Origin: Granulosicoccus sp947495035 | Lineage (GTDB): Bacteria; Pseudomonadota; Gammaproteobacteria; Granulosicoccales; Granulosicoccaceae | NCBI RefSeq assembly: GCF_050589605.1 | Contig: NZ_JBNGOO010000004.1 | DNA: 64,000 nucleotides | Reading direction: 5' to 3' (one strand) | Shown: piece by piece, positions 43,177 to 52,708 of the stretch | Layout of the letters: each line of letters begins with the position of its first letter | How positions within the stretch are numbered: position 1 is the first letter of the stretch | Notes under the pieces: model-generated | The model's database searches: none | What the model was told of the DNA's origin: nothing | The model's input: the letters and a program-made list of their open reading frames with translations, nothing else | Made by a program: the position numbers and the translations under genes

Positions 43177-43977
43177 CTATTTCAGGCGACGATTCACGAA
43201 GAGGCCACTGGTCCATTGTTCGCGTTCCCCACGCAAGCTGACCACCGGGCTGTCGGCCAGATCGTCGGAGAGCCGTCCACGGCTCGTGGTAATCCCGACA
43301 CTCCAGAGCTGTCCGATTTCGTGATTCACGACCAGACGTACTCGGGTGTCTTTCACACCGGCCTTCGGATTGAACACCGGCAACCCCGTCGCAGCTGACT
43401 CGGACTCGCTCACGCCAAAGTAGGCCCGGTTGTAATCGCGGTCGGTACGCGTCACGATGAACTGGACAGTAACGGACGTGGATGAGCCGAAATCACGCAT
43501 CAGTCCGCCTGAAACTTCCAGCACCTGGCCCTTGTGCCCTGCGCCAACGGCGTCTCTCAGATTGACCGAACCGATCACCAGCGCAGGATCATCCCAGCCC
43601 AGCCAGCGGACTGGCAGACCGGACTCGACATACAGCCCCAGCTCCGCTGCAGCTGGCACGGTGGCCAGTTGACGCACCACGACGTCATCAATTCCCTCAT
43701 CCCTGCCTTCGTCGTACCGGACCATGAAACCGGCATTGACAGCATCAGAGGAGACGAAATCCAGAAACAGTCGCTCGGCTCGCAGTGCAACAGCGACGTT
43801 GTCGTTCTGCCAGCTGAAGGACGGCAACAGCACCCACTCCTGCTCGTCCGCGCCGGGATACTGCGGCTTTTCATACACTCCGAATCCGACTTCGGTATCC
43901 TCGGCCGCCGTTGCCGGCACATTTGCCAGGCCCAGACAACTGCTCAGCAGCAGAGCGAACGAGGCGAGATGGCGCAT
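43177..43977 (-). CDS. MipA/OmpV-family outer-membrane protein
   Basis: From MRHLASFALLLSSCLGLANV (43977) the 266-residue product has a signal peptide and then the MipA/OmpV pattern: VYEKPQYPGADEQEWVLLPS, RDYNRAYFGVSESES and an ending of alternating strands with TSGLFVNRRLK. Such proteins form beta-barrels and some hold murein-modifying enzymes. It follows the alpha/beta hydrolase gene by about 30 nt and may share its transcript. Confidence 0.82.
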   Translation of the reverse strand: MRHLASFALLLSSCLGLANVPATAAEDTEVGFGVYEKPQYPGADEQEWVLLPSFSWQNDNVAVALRAERLFLDFVSSDAVNAGFMVRYDEGRDEGIDDVVVRQLATVPAAAELGLYVESGLPVRWLGWDDPALVIGSVNLRDAVGAGHKGQVLEVSGGLMRDFGSSTSVTVQFIVTRTDRDYNRAYFGVSESESAATGLPVFNPKAGVKDTRVRLVVNHEIGQLWSVGITTSRGRLSDDLADSPVVSLRGEREQWTSGLFVNRRLK

Positions 43978-44005
43978 GGTCGTGTACTCGCAATCCCTAC
44001 TGTTT

Positions 44006-44836
44006 TCATAGCGCATTCAGGAAGCCGATGAGCGCCTCGTTGAATTCATCGGCATGCGTCGTATTGATGCCGTGTGGTCCACCCTCGATCAGTTGCGAGC
44101 GCGCGCTGCTGATGCGCTCGGCCGTCCGTTTGCCAGAGCCTTCGAACGGCACAATACCATCGCTGTCACCATGAAGTACAAGCACGGGGCGACACAGTGT
44201 ATCCAGATCAGCACGAAAATCGGTCTCGGCCCAGGCGTCCATGGTCTCCTCCATGGCACTCTGCTTTGCCTGCTTGCACAGTTGCAGGGCTTTCTGTCGC
44301 TCCTCTTCACTGGTCTTCAACTCACCCTCCACCGAAAAGAAATCCCGAGTGAACTGTTCAAGGAAGCCATCGCGATCATTGCTGACAGCATCGCGCATCT
44401 GCTTGAAGTCCTCCGGCGACAAGGGTCCATCCGGATTATCCTCCGATTGCATCAGGCAGGGCGGTACCGCTGAAGCGAACACCACTGATTTCAATCTCGA
44501 CTCGCCATAACGCCCCGGGTAGCGGGCAGCTTCGCCACCTCCCATCGAGAATCCGACCAGAGAAAATTCGGCCAGATCCATCTCATCCACCATAGCCGCC
44601 AGATCATCGGCAAGCACGTCGTAACCGTAGCCTGTTTCCGGCTTCTTGCTTTGCCCGAATCCGCGTCTGTCATAGGCAATGGCACGGTAACCGGCAGAAT
44701 GAAGCGCCGGAAACTGCGCCTCCCATGCGGCGCCGGACAATGGCCAGCCATGCACCAGTACCACGGCATGACCATCGCCACCCGTATCCCTGACATGCAA
44801 GCCACACCCTTCCAGCTGTGTCTGTCGAATTTCCAT
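44006..44836 (-). CDS. Alpha/beta hydrolase (haloperoxidase-type)
   Basis: The 276-residue protein starts MEIRQTQLEGCGLHVRDTGG, with GGAGG before the ATG at 44836. It has the oxyanion-hole HGWPLSGAAWEAQF, the nucleophile elbow GFSMGGGEAARY (Ser about 98), an acid in LVLHGDSDGIVPF and a His in IEGGPHGINTTH. This matches non-haem 'chloroperoxidase' and ester hydrolases. The natural substrate is unknown. Confidence 0.88.
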   Translation of the reverse strand: MEIRQTQLEGCGLHVRDTGGDGHAVVLVHGWPLSGAAWEAQFPALHSAGYRAIAYDRRGFGQSKKPETGYGYDVLADDLAAMVDEMDLAEFSLVGFSMGGGEAARYPGRYGESRLKSVVFASAVPPCLMQSEDNPDGPLSPEDFKQMRDAVSNDRDGFLEQFTRDFFSVEGELKTSEEERQKALQLCKQAKQSAMEETMDAWAETDFRADLDTLCRPVLVLHGDSDGIVPFEGSGKRTAERISSARSQLIEGGPHGINTTHADEFNEALIGFLNAL

Positions 44837-44990
44837 ACGTACCTCCATCCATTGAATCGAACACCTGCCGGTCCCATTCGTCTTGCAACAGACTGAACGC
44901 CGCATTTGATGAATGAATCCGGACGCGTGATATCGATACTAACAAGTACGCCCGGACTCACCGTGACAACAGGGCTGTATTGCAGGAATT

Positions 44991-45917
44991 TCACGGCTGG
45001 CTCTGCCCCGGTTCGGATCGGCACGTTTCGAGAATCCAGTCTCTGGTCTGTGCTGCAGCCCCCGTCAGCTCATGTTTTTTCGACCACACCAGATAGAATC
45101 CCAGCCCGGTTTTCCACGTCCAGTCCTTCCTGGCTGCCAGAACGCCCTGTCTGATGAGCCGATCGGTCACATGCCACCAGCCGAAAGCGATCCCCTCACC
45201 GGCAATGGCAGCCTGCAGCACCAGGGCATAATCGTTCAGGATCAATCCATTGTCGGGCGGTCTTGTGGTGTAGTCGAAATGTTCGAACCATTGCCGCCAC
45301 CCAGGTCGATCGCGCACAGGTTCTTCCAGATGAATCAATGGCTGCTTTTCCAGATTCGGCCTGCCGTGCACGTCCTGCACCTTTGACATGACCTGAGGGC
45401 TTGCGACGGGGTAGATTGCCTCATCGGCAATCAGCGCTGCATGGCAGCCCAGCCAGTCACCATTGCCGCGTCGAACCGCCAGAGAGATGTTCTCGGCATC
45501 GATATCGGGTTCCCGATCACTGGACTGGATTCGCAAGTCGATATCCGGGTGACGCGCATGCAGTTCCACCAGACGCGGCATCAACCAGTAATGGCTGAAT
45601 GCCGATGAACTGTTCAGAGTGACGTGATCGGCAACGGTCAGCTGTTGCACTGACCGGGCGGATAGAAGTATCTGCTCCAGCGAACGGGTGACATCGGAAT
45701 GCAAGCGCGCACCAGCCGAGGTGAGTGCCACCTTCCTGTGTTCACGAATGAACAGCACAACCCCGAGACTTTGCTCCAGCTGTTTGATGGCCGTACTCAC
45801 GGCAGGCTGATGAGTGTGCAATTCTTCCGCAGCCCGGGTGAAGGACTGATGCCTCGCCGCAGCTTCGAACACCATCAGATGACGCGGGGATGAGACCAGC
45901 TTCCACAGATCTTGCAT
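44991..45917 (-). CDS. LysR-family regulator (GcvA-like)
   Basis: A 308-residue LysR protein beginning MQDLWKLVSSPRHLMVFEAA then ARHQSFTRAAEELHTHQPAV, with a GcvA-like inducer domain (DIDLRIQSSDREPDIDAENI). It is divergent from the FAD/GcvT oxidoreductase at 46116 across 198 bp, so it probably regulates that gene, as GcvA-type proteins do for glycine and methylated-glycine metabolism. Confidence 0.87.
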   Translation of the reverse strand: MQDLWKLVSSPRHLMVFEAAARHQSFTRAAEELHTHQPAVSTAIKQLEQSLGVVLFIREHRKVALTSAGARLHSDVTRSLEQILLSARSVQQLTVADHVTLNSSSAFSHYWLMPRLVELHARHPDIDLRIQSSDREPDIDAENISLAVRRGNGDWLGCHAALIADEAIYPVASPQVMSKVQDVHGRPNLEKQPLIHLEEPVRDRPGWRQWFEHFDYTTRPPDNGLILNDYALVLQAAIAGEGIAFGWWHVTDRLIRQGVLAARKDWTWKTGLGFYLVWSKKHELTGAAAQTRDWILETCRSEPGQSQP

Positions 45918-46115
45918 AACCTCAGATTATCCAGAACATGCCTGAGTTAAATATATACAGTCAAAAAAGCATTTTGTAGAATTATCCATCAGAACGGAGC
46001 AAAGGGTGTCATCGAGCCACTGTGCAATGGCCTGCAGATTGAGCTGACAGGCCCGGAACCAGCAGACTCACGAGGCACTGTTCAACACGATCACAGCAAC
46101 CAGAGCAAATCACTG

Positions 46116-48584
46116 ATGCCTGAAGTTCATACGGAAAGCAGCGGCGGATCCAGATCCCTGCCCTCTCATGCCAAGGTGGTCGTCATCGGCGGCGGTGTCG
46201 TTGGCTGCTCGATTCTCTTTCACCTCGCCAAATTCGGATGGAAGGATGTCGTACTGCTCGAGCGTGACGAGTTGACATCGGGTTCGTCATGGCACGCCGC
46301 TGGCCAGATCCACACGATCAGCTCCGATCCGAACATCAGCCGTCTGCAGAGCTACACGATAGACTTGTACAAGGAAATCGAGGAGACCAGTGGTCATAGC
46401 GTCGGCCTGAATATCACGGGCGGCTTCTACGCAGCATCTACCCGGGAATGGTATGACTACCTCAAGCGAGAAAGGTCGAAGGCCCGCTACATGGGGCTGA
46501 ACCAGGAATTCATCAGTCCCGCTGAACTGGCCGAGCGTCACCCGCTGATTGACCCGAAACACTACTATGCGGCACTGTGGGATGATCAGGATGGCGATCT
46601 TGATCCATCCGGCGCAACCTATGCCTTTGCCAAGTCGGCACGGGTACATGGTGCCAGGTATTTCACCCATACCCCGGTTACAGCCTGCACACAACGCCCC
46701 GATAACAGCTGGGATGTGAGCACGCCCAATGGCTCCATCAATGCAGAGTTCATCGTGAATTGCGGCGGCTTGTGGGGTCGAGAAGTGGGCCATATGGCCG
46801 GGCTGCATCTGCCTGTCCAGCCCATGGAGCACCACTATCTGATTACCGAACCCATTCCCGAGATCGTGGAACGAATGAATCAGCCGGATGCTGTACGGCT
46901 GCCTGCCGGTATCGATTACGAGGCCAACATCTACTTCCGCCAGGAACGGCAAGGCATGTTGCTGGGCACCTACGAGCCCACATCCACGCCCTGGAAAGTC
47001 GATGGTACGCCCTGGGATTTCGGCCATGAACTGCTTGCACCGGACATCGACCGGATAGCGGAGCGACTGGAAATGTCCTTTGAACGAATTCCTGCCATCG
47101 GCAATGCCGGTATCAAGGACATGATCAACGGCCCCTTCACCTTCGGGCCCGATGGCAACCCGATGATCGGCCCGGTACCGGGCATGAAGAACTACTGGGT
47201 AGCGGTCGGGGTCATGGCAGGTTTCTGTCAGGGCGGCGGGGTCGGGCTGACCATGGCCGAGTGGATGATCGACGGTGAGCCGTCAATCGATGTCTGGGCC
47301 ATGGACATCGCTCGCTTTGGTGAGTTTGCAACGCCAGACTGGGGCACCATCAAATCTGCCGAGAACTATGAGCGTCGCTTTGTCATGACGTTCCCGAATG
47401 AAACCCTGCCCAAGGGACGCATGCAGAAGACCACGGCCTTGTATGACCGCTTGTGTGCCAGGGGTGCACGCATGGGCCAGAGCTTCGGACTGGAACACGC
47501 CCTGTGGTTTGCCGATGGCCCGGAGGATGCGCATGAAGAGCCGACCTTCGAACGGAATCGCAGTCACGTGTATGTGGCGCGCGAAGTGGCCGCTGTGCAG
47601 AGTGCTGTCGGCGGCGTCGAAACGGCCAACTTTGCCAAGCACGAATTCAAGGGGAAAAACGCCCGAGCCTTTCTCGATCATGTCCTGGCAGGATTCATTC
47701 CCGGACCAGGCAGGCTGACCTTGACACCGATGCTGACGCCAAAGGGCAGATTGTATGGCGACCTGACGGTGGCCTGCCTCGGCGAGGAGCATTTCCTGCT
47801 CTTCGGCTCCGGCGCCATGCAGGAGGCACACCGACGCTGGTTCGAGAAAAGTCTGACAGACGGTGTCGAGTACCGCAATGTCAGTGACCACTGGCACGGC
47901 GTTGCCTTGTCCGGACCGAAATCACGTGAGTTGCTGGCACGACTGACCCGTGAGGATGTCAGTGCCGATGCTCTGAAGTTTCGTGATGTACGGCAAACCT
48001 TCGTGGCCGGTGTACCGGTTATCCTGAACCGGATCGGCTTCTCGGGGGAGCTGGGTTTCGAGTTGCATTGTCGACCCGAGTACCTGCTACGCCTGTCTGA
48101 CGCACTGGAACAGGCTGGCGCCGATCTGGACTATCGCTGGTATGGAGCCCGCGCACTCATGTCAATGCGGCTGGAAAAGGGCTGGGGGGTCTGGAGTCTG
48201 GAGTATCGTCCCGACTTCAACGCCATCGAGTCCAATCTGGACGCTTTCATCAACTGGGACAAGGAGTTCGTCGGCAAAGAGGCATCGCTGTCGTTTCGAC
48301 AGAACGGACCAGAGCGCAAGCTCGTCACCATGATCATCAACGTCGAGGGAATCGACGTCTCCGGCGATGAAGCGATTCTGAAAGACGGCCAGGCCATCGG
48401 TTATGTCAGCTCGGGCGGGTATGCTCACCGAATCGGAAAATCCATGGCCATGGGCTATGTGGCGACTGAACATGCCACTGCGGGAAGCATGGTGCAAGTG
48501 GAGATTCTCGGCGTCTTCCATGATGCCGAGATTCTCGGGGCACCGGCCTATGACCCGACCGGTGAACGGATGAGGCTTGCCTGA
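46116..48584 (+). CDS. Dimethylglycine/sarcosine dehydrogenase-like oxidoreductase
   Basis: This 822-residue protein joins an N-terminal FAD-dependent DAO domain (VVVIGGGVVGCSILFHLAKF) to a C-terminal GcvT/aminomethyltransferase half (from about 430) with the folate-binding layout. TSGSSWHAAGQIHT contains the His that carries covalent FAD in sarcosine and dimethylglycine dehydrogenases. The C-terminal motif YGARALMSMRLEKGWGVWSL is typical. It oxidatively removes a methyl group from an N-methyl glycine and passes C1 to folate. A divergent LysR is the likely regulator. Confidence 0.88.
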   Translation: MPEVHTESSGGSRSLPSHAKVVVIGGGVVGCSILFHLAKFGWKDVVLLERDELTSGSSWHAAGQIHTISSDPNISRLQSYTIDLYKEIEETSGHSVGLNITGGFYAASTREWYDYLKRERSKARYMGLNQEFISPAELAERHPLIDPKHYYAALWDDQDGDLDPSGATYAFAKSARVHGARYFTHTPVTACTQRPDNSWDVSTPNGSINAEFIVNCGGLWGREVGHMAGLHLPVQPMEHHYLITEPIPEIVERMNQPDAVRLPAGIDYEANIYFRQERQGMLLGTYEPTSTPWKVDGTPWDFGHELLAPDIDRIAERLEMSFERIPAIGNAGIKDMINGPFTFGPDGNPMIGPVPGMKNYWVAVGVMAGFCQGGGVGLTMAEWMIDGEPSIDVWAMDIARFGEFATPDWGTIKSAENYERRFVMTFPNETLPKGRMQKTTALYDRLCARGARMGQSFGLEHALWFADGPEDAHEEPTFERNRSHVYVAREVAAVQSAVGGVETANFAKHEFKGKNARAFLDHVLAGFIPGPGRLTLTPMLTPKGRLYGDLTVACLGEEHFLLFGSGAMQEAHRRWFEKSLTDGVEYRNVSDHWHGVALSGPKSRELLARLTREDVSADALKFRDVRQTFVAGVPVILNRIGFSGELGFELHCRPEYLLRLSDALEQAGADLDYRWYGARALMSMRLEKGWGVWSLEYRPDFNAIESNLDAFINWDKEFVGKEASLSFRQNGPERKLVTMIINVEGIDVSGDEAILKDGQAIGYVSSGGYAHRIGKSMAMGYVATEHATAGSMVQVEILGVFHDAEILGAPAYDPTGERMRLA

Positions 48585-48594
48585 ACAGCAGGCC

Positions 48595-49836
48595 TCAATG
48601 GACGACCGCCTCCTCTTCTTCGTCGCTGGCGAACCAGGGTGGAAACGGATCATCCAGTTGCTTCCAGAGCTTGACACCCAGAGCCATCTCCTCGTCGCTG
48701 AGGAGGCAACTGTCCAGCACCTCGCGTGTGTGATCCGGCTCCAGGTTCTGTCCGATGAACACGATCTCCTGACGACGATCCCCGAACTCACCGTCGAAGG
48801 CAGCTTCGATGGACGCACGATATTCGGGATCGTCCGGCCAGTGCTCGCGAGGGGTATCCGCCCACCAGTAGCCGGCCGGTCCATGGCGGACAATGCCGCC
48901 GGCCTGCGACCACTCACCCACCACCTGGACGCGTGAAGCCAGCCAGAAGAAGCCCTTGGACCGCAGCACATTGCCACGCCACTCCTCCTTCAGGGCAGCG
49001 GCGAAGCGAGCCGGATGAAACGGACGGCGAGCACGGTAGACAAAGTTGCCAATACCGTATTCTTCGGTTTCGGGCGTGTGCTCCCCGCGCATTTCCGCCA
49101 GCCAGCCGGGCGAACGTGCCGCGCGCTCGAAGTCGAAACGGCCGGTATCCAGCACGGTCTTCAATGGCACATCACTGAAGCGGGCATGCACGATCTCGGC
49201 ATGCCGGTTCAGTTGACGCAAGGCATGCTCGAGCCGCTCGCGTTCCGCCGCGGTGATCATGTCCATCTTGTTCAGGATGATGACATCGGCAAATTCCACC
49301 TGATCGATCAGCAGATCCGCCACCGTGCGCTCATCCCCCTCACCGAGATGCTCGCCTCTCTCCTGCAGGCTGTCCGCACCATCCAGATCGATGCTGAAGT
49401 TCACCGCATCGACCACGGTCACCATGGTATCCAGGCGCGCCACATCACTCAGGCTACCCCCCTCATCATCCCGAAAGGTGAACGTCTCGGCGACCGGCAG
49501 TGGCTCTGAAATGCCGGTGGACTCGATGACCAGATAGTCGAAGCGACCCTCTCGTGCCAACGTATTGATCTCCACCAGCAGATCCTCGCGCAAGGTGCAG
49601 CAGATACAGCCGTTACTCATCTGCACCAGCTTCTCCTCGGCTCGATTGAGTTGCACCTCCCGATTCACCATCGCTGCATCGATGTTGACTTCGGACATGT
49701 CATTGACGATGACCGCAACGCGCAGTCCCTCGCGATTGTTCAGGATGTGGTTCAGAAGAGTTGTCTTTCCGGCCCCGAGAAATCCGGATAACACGGTAAC
49801 GGGAAGTTTGTCGTTCATTGTCTCTGTCATGTTCAT
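48595..49836 (-). CDS. COG0523 (CobW/ZigA-type) zinc metallochaperone GTPase
   Basis: This 413-residue GTPase (start 49836, or ATG 49830 or 49818) has Walker A GFLGAGKTTLLNHIL, the metal-binding GCICC motif in MSNGCICCTLREDLL, ESTGISEPLPVAE and NKMD, then a C-terminal CobW domain. Zur-regulated members bring zinc to enzymes during limitation. It overlaps the permease by 4 nt and ends the zinc operon. The ZigA or YeiR subgroup cannot be told apart here. The C-terminus EEEEAVVH is acidic. Confidence 0.9.
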   Translation of the reverse strand: MNMTETMNDKLPVTVLSGFLGAGKTTLLNHILNNREGLRVAVIVNDMSEVNIDAAMVNREVQLNRAEEKLVQMSNGCICCTLREDLLVEINTLAREGRFDYLVIESTGISEPLPVAETFTFRDDEGGSLSDVARLDTMVTVVDAVNFSIDLDGADSLQERGEHLGEGDERTVADLLIDQVEFADVIILNKMDMITAAERERLEHALRQLNRHAEIVHARFSDVPLKTVLDTGRFDFERAARSPGWLAEMRGEHTPETEEYGIGNFVYRARRPFHPARFAAALKEEWRGNVLRSKGFFWLASRVQVVGEWSQAGGIVRHGPAGYWWADTPREHWPDDPEYRASIEAAFDGEFGDRRQEIVFIGQNLEPDHTREVLDSCLLSDEEMALGVKLWKQLDDPFPPWFASDEEEEAVVH

Positions 49837-50675
49837 GTTGAAAGACGTGATTCGTTTTCGTTGTGATCGCCAGCATCAGCCTCGATCTCATTGCACACCT
49901 GACCCTCGCGTCGAACCTGCGGCAAGAGCGATACCGCCCCGCAAGCCGCCAACCCGATGAATGCCAGACACCAGGCAATGGTGGCTCCTGATGGCCAATC
50001 CTTCCAGGCAGACACGAACAGACCCAGCAGATAGGCACTGAACCCGACGGTGTAGGCCCAGACAAGTGCCTGCCGCCCCGACAGGCGGCGCACCGCAAGG
50101 GCCGGAATGATCAGGCTGGCAAACACCAGGTACACTCCGACGAGCTGCGTGGACAGGGTAATCGTGATGGCAAACAGCGGATAGAACAGCCAGCCACCCT
50201 GCCCACTCAGGCGAAACCATGCGAACAGGATGCAGACGTAGACGATGGACACCCACAACAGCTGCGTGGTGTTGGTCCACAGAATCTGCCCCACCAGCAG
50301 ATCCTTCAGACGTTCACCACCATGAGGGTCCGACGCCAGCAACAGAATGCTGCCGGTAGCCGCCAGCACGAAGGCAACACCAATCAGAGCTTCCTGCTCC
50401 CTGGGGTCGTGCTTGCGTAATTGATACAGCAACAGACTCGCCACCACCGCCGTCAGTATTGCAACTGCCTGCCCGAGCACTGGCATATGCTCCACCATGC
50501 CGAGGCTGCTCGCCGCAATCAGACCCAGGCCGGCAATCTGCGCAATGGCCAGATCCAGAAAGATGATTCCGCGACGCAGCACTTCCTGCCCCAATGGCAC
50601 ATGTGTGGCGACCACGAGAATACCCGCCAGCATGGCTGGCCAGAGGACATCGATCTGCAGCCACAAGCTGTCCAT
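49833..50675 (-). CDS. Zinc-type ABC transporter permease (ZnuB/AztB-like)
   Basis: A 280-residue ABC-3 family permease with about eight membrane helices: GILVVATHVPLGQEVLRRGI, IAQIAGLGLIAASSLG and VGVYLVFASLIIPALAVRRL. It forms the channel for zinc import with the SBP encoded 2 nt upstream. No ABC ATPase gene is adjacent on either side, which is unusual, so the nucleotide-binding subunit must come from elsewhere. Confidence 0.88.
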   Translation of the reverse strand: MDSLWLQIDVLWPAMLAGILVVATHVPLGQEVLRRGIIFLDLAIAQIAGLGLIAASSLGMVEHMPVLGQAVAILTAVVASLLLYQLRKHDPREQEALIGVAFVLAATGSILLLASDPHGGERLKDLLVGQILWTNTTQLLWVSIVYVCILFAWFRLSGQGGWLFYPLFAITITLSTQLVGVYLVFASLIIPALAVRRLSGRQALVWAYTVGFSAYLLGLFVSAWKDWPSGATIAWCLAFIGLAACGAVSLLPQVRREGQVCNEIEADAGDHNENESRLST

Positions 50676-50676
50676 G

Positions 50677-51582
50677 TCAGTTCCCAGTCAGCAGCAGGGA
50701 CAATATCGTGTCATACAGGCCTTGCAGATCGACGGCCTCGTCGCTGCCTCCGACCGTGAAGGGCAGTTCCCGCAATGGCACGCCACTGTTGTCTGCCAGC
50801 CAGCGAGCACCGCGATCGTTCTGATAGTTTGCAATCAGAATGAAGTCGGTATCCTGCCCTCGAGTGGTCTGCAACAGATCGGCCAGATGAGCACTGCCGG
50901 GCGGGATGCCGGGCTTGGGTTCCAGATCACCAACGGTATCGATCTGCAACCAGTTCAGCAGATAGCTCCAGTTCTTGTGATAGACCACAGCCCGCTTTCC
51001 CTGCAAGGGCTCGGCCTGCTCTCTCCAGCCCTCCATCGCCTCTGTCCATGACGAGGAGAATGCCGCGAGACGCTGCTGATAATACTCAGCGTGTTCGGCA
51101 TCGATCAACTGCAGTCGTGCGCTGAACGCCTCGGCGATGCTCAGCAACCGGTGCGGATCCAGATGCACATGCGGGTTGCCGTCTGCGTGCACATCACCGT
51201 GGCTGCGGTCCACCTCTACCGGAACCTCGATGAGATCCACCTGCGAGGCGGCCAGGAAGTATCCCGGCTGACCGACTTGCACACGACGATTGCGAGACTT
51301 CTCCAGCAACAGAGGCAACCAGCCGATTTCCAGCTCGGCACCGGTGCAGAACACCATGTCGGCATCACGCGCCTTGACGATCAGTGATGGTCTGGCCTCG
51401 ATGTGGTGCGGGTCCTGGAAGGCGTTGGTGGCAGACTCGGCCTCCACCCTGTCGCCACCGAGCACCTTTGCCAATGCCTGCCACTCCGGCTCGCAGGCCA
51501 GGATGTTCAACGAAGCCTGCGCCGATGCGCTTGCCGACCAGCACAATGCACACAGGGCCAGTATCCGGACACTAGAATTCAT
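50677..51582 (-). CDS. Zinc ABC transporter substrate-binding protein (ZnuA/AztC-like)
   Basis: From MNSSVRILALCALCWSASAS (51582) the 301-residue protein has a signal peptide and a cluster-A-I metal SBP body. The His-rich loop is EVDRSHGDVHADGNPHVHLD, with a NPHVHLDPH metal ligand; further conserved His occurs in VVYHKNWSYLL and VVYHKNW-type positions. It binds zinc in the periplasm. Its start overlaps the previous gene by 11 nt. An earlier Met at 51600 exists but would overlap further. Confidence 0.88.
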   Translation of the reverse strand: MNSSVRILALCALCWSASASAQASLNILACEPEWQALAKVLGGDRVEAESATNAFQDPHHIEARPSLIVKARDADMVFCTGAELEIGWLPLLLEKSRNRRVQVGQPGYFLAASQVDLIEVPVEVDRSHGDVHADGNPHVHLDPHRLLSIAEAFSARLQLIDAEHAEYYQQRLAAFSSSWTEAMEGWREQAEPLQGKRAVVYHKNWSYLLNWLQIDTVGDLEPKPGIPPGSAHLADLLQTTRGQDTDFILIANYQNDRGARWLADNSGVPLRELPFTVGGSDEAVDLQGLYDTILSLLLTGN

Positions 51583-52702
51583 GGGCACCATGCGCTCCAA
51601 GGGTCATGACGTATTGCAGGCTGAGTGTATCGTTGGCATCATCGAAGCCTTCCGCATCCTGCAGACTGTATTGCATGCGCAGCTGTGAGAAATGGGAACG
51701 CGACCAGGTAAGCATGATGTCGGTTTCCCGGAGTGACTGATCATGAAAGTGATCGCCGTGAGCGGCCTTCAGGTCCACTTCGCCATAACGCACTCCTGCC
51801 GACCATTGCTGATCGAAGCGATAGACCGTCGAGGCATACCAGCCGTTCTGCCTATCGCTGTCCTGAGCGAATTCACCGAGTTCATCGACATGGAGATACT
51901 CGGCCGACACCGTCAGCTGGCTATCTCTGGCGTTACCCTGAGGCGACCATTTCCAGACAAGGTCCGCCAGGTAGAGGTTCTCGCCACTGTAGGCTGCGCT
52001 GTGCGAATGGCCGTGAGCGTCTTCATCCGCTTCCTCTTCGGCAGCCAGCTCCTCCTGAACTGCATCGAGACGATTTCGCAAGTATGACACCCCAGCCTGC
52101 CAGCTACTGCCATTGGACAGATCGCCACCCCAGCTGGACTTGAGCGTGAAAACACCGATGGCAGAATCACCTTCACCATCGGCCAGCTCCCGACCATTGA
52201 AAGCCTCGACGCCAAGTTGCCAGAAGAACGGTACCGGCAACAGACTCGATACACGGACACCGTCGTCGAAATAATGCGAACCGAGAAAGGCGCGATAAAG
52301 GGCCGGACGTTCGGCGAAGCTGTCGGCATGCGTGTGCCGGGAATTCAGGTAGCCCACCTGCGACAGAAAGCGACCCGCTCGAATCCCCAGACCGTAAGGC
52401 AATGCCACGCTGTCCACGAAGGCCTCCTCGATATCCAGTTCGGTTTCACCTTCATGACTTTCCAGCACCGTCGTCAGGCGGCCACTGAAGACATCATCCA
52501 CCGCACTGCTCAACGACAGCTCGGTATGGCCCAGACCGAACCCCTTGCCGCGTTCGGACAGGGCGCTGCCTTCGGACTTGAAGAACCCGTCAAGGACAAA
52601 ACTCAATTCAGGGTTCTCCGCATGAGCGGACCCTGCCGCCATGGCCAGCATCAGGACCACTGACGCGCCGAGATCCGGCGCGTTGATTCTTCCGCTTTTC
52701 AT
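51572..52702 (-). CDS. Outer-membrane beta-barrel protein of the zinc operon
   Basis: This 376-residue protein has a signal peptide (ending SAHA), a series of amphipathic strands and a final strand ending in Phe, as outer-membrane barrels have. His-rich loops occur at EDAHGHSHSAAYSG and AHGDHFHDQSL. I infer a zinc-related porin or receptor because it sits between an AztD-like lipoprotein and the zinc SBP. I do not recognise a named family, and a TonB box is not visible. Confidence 0.72.
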   Translation of the reverse strand: MKSGRINAPDLGASVVLMLAMAAGSAHAENPELSFVLDGFFKSEGSALSERGKGFGLGHTELSLSSAVDDVFSGRLTTVLESHEGETELDIEEAFVDSVALPYGLGIRAGRFLSQVGYLNSRHTHADSFAERPALYRAFLGSHYFDDGVRVSSLLPVPFFWQLGVEAFNGRELADGEGDSAIGVFTLKSSWGGDLSNGSSWQAGVSYLRNRLDAVQEELAAEEEADEDAHGHSHSAAYSGENLYLADLVWKWSPQGNARDSQLTVSAEYLHVDELGEFAQDSDRQNGWYASTVYRFDQQWSAGVRYGEVDLKAAHGDHFHDQSLRETDIMLTWSRSHFSQLRMQYSLQDAEGFDDANDTLSLQYVMTLGAHGAHEF

Positions 52703-52708
52703 GATCTG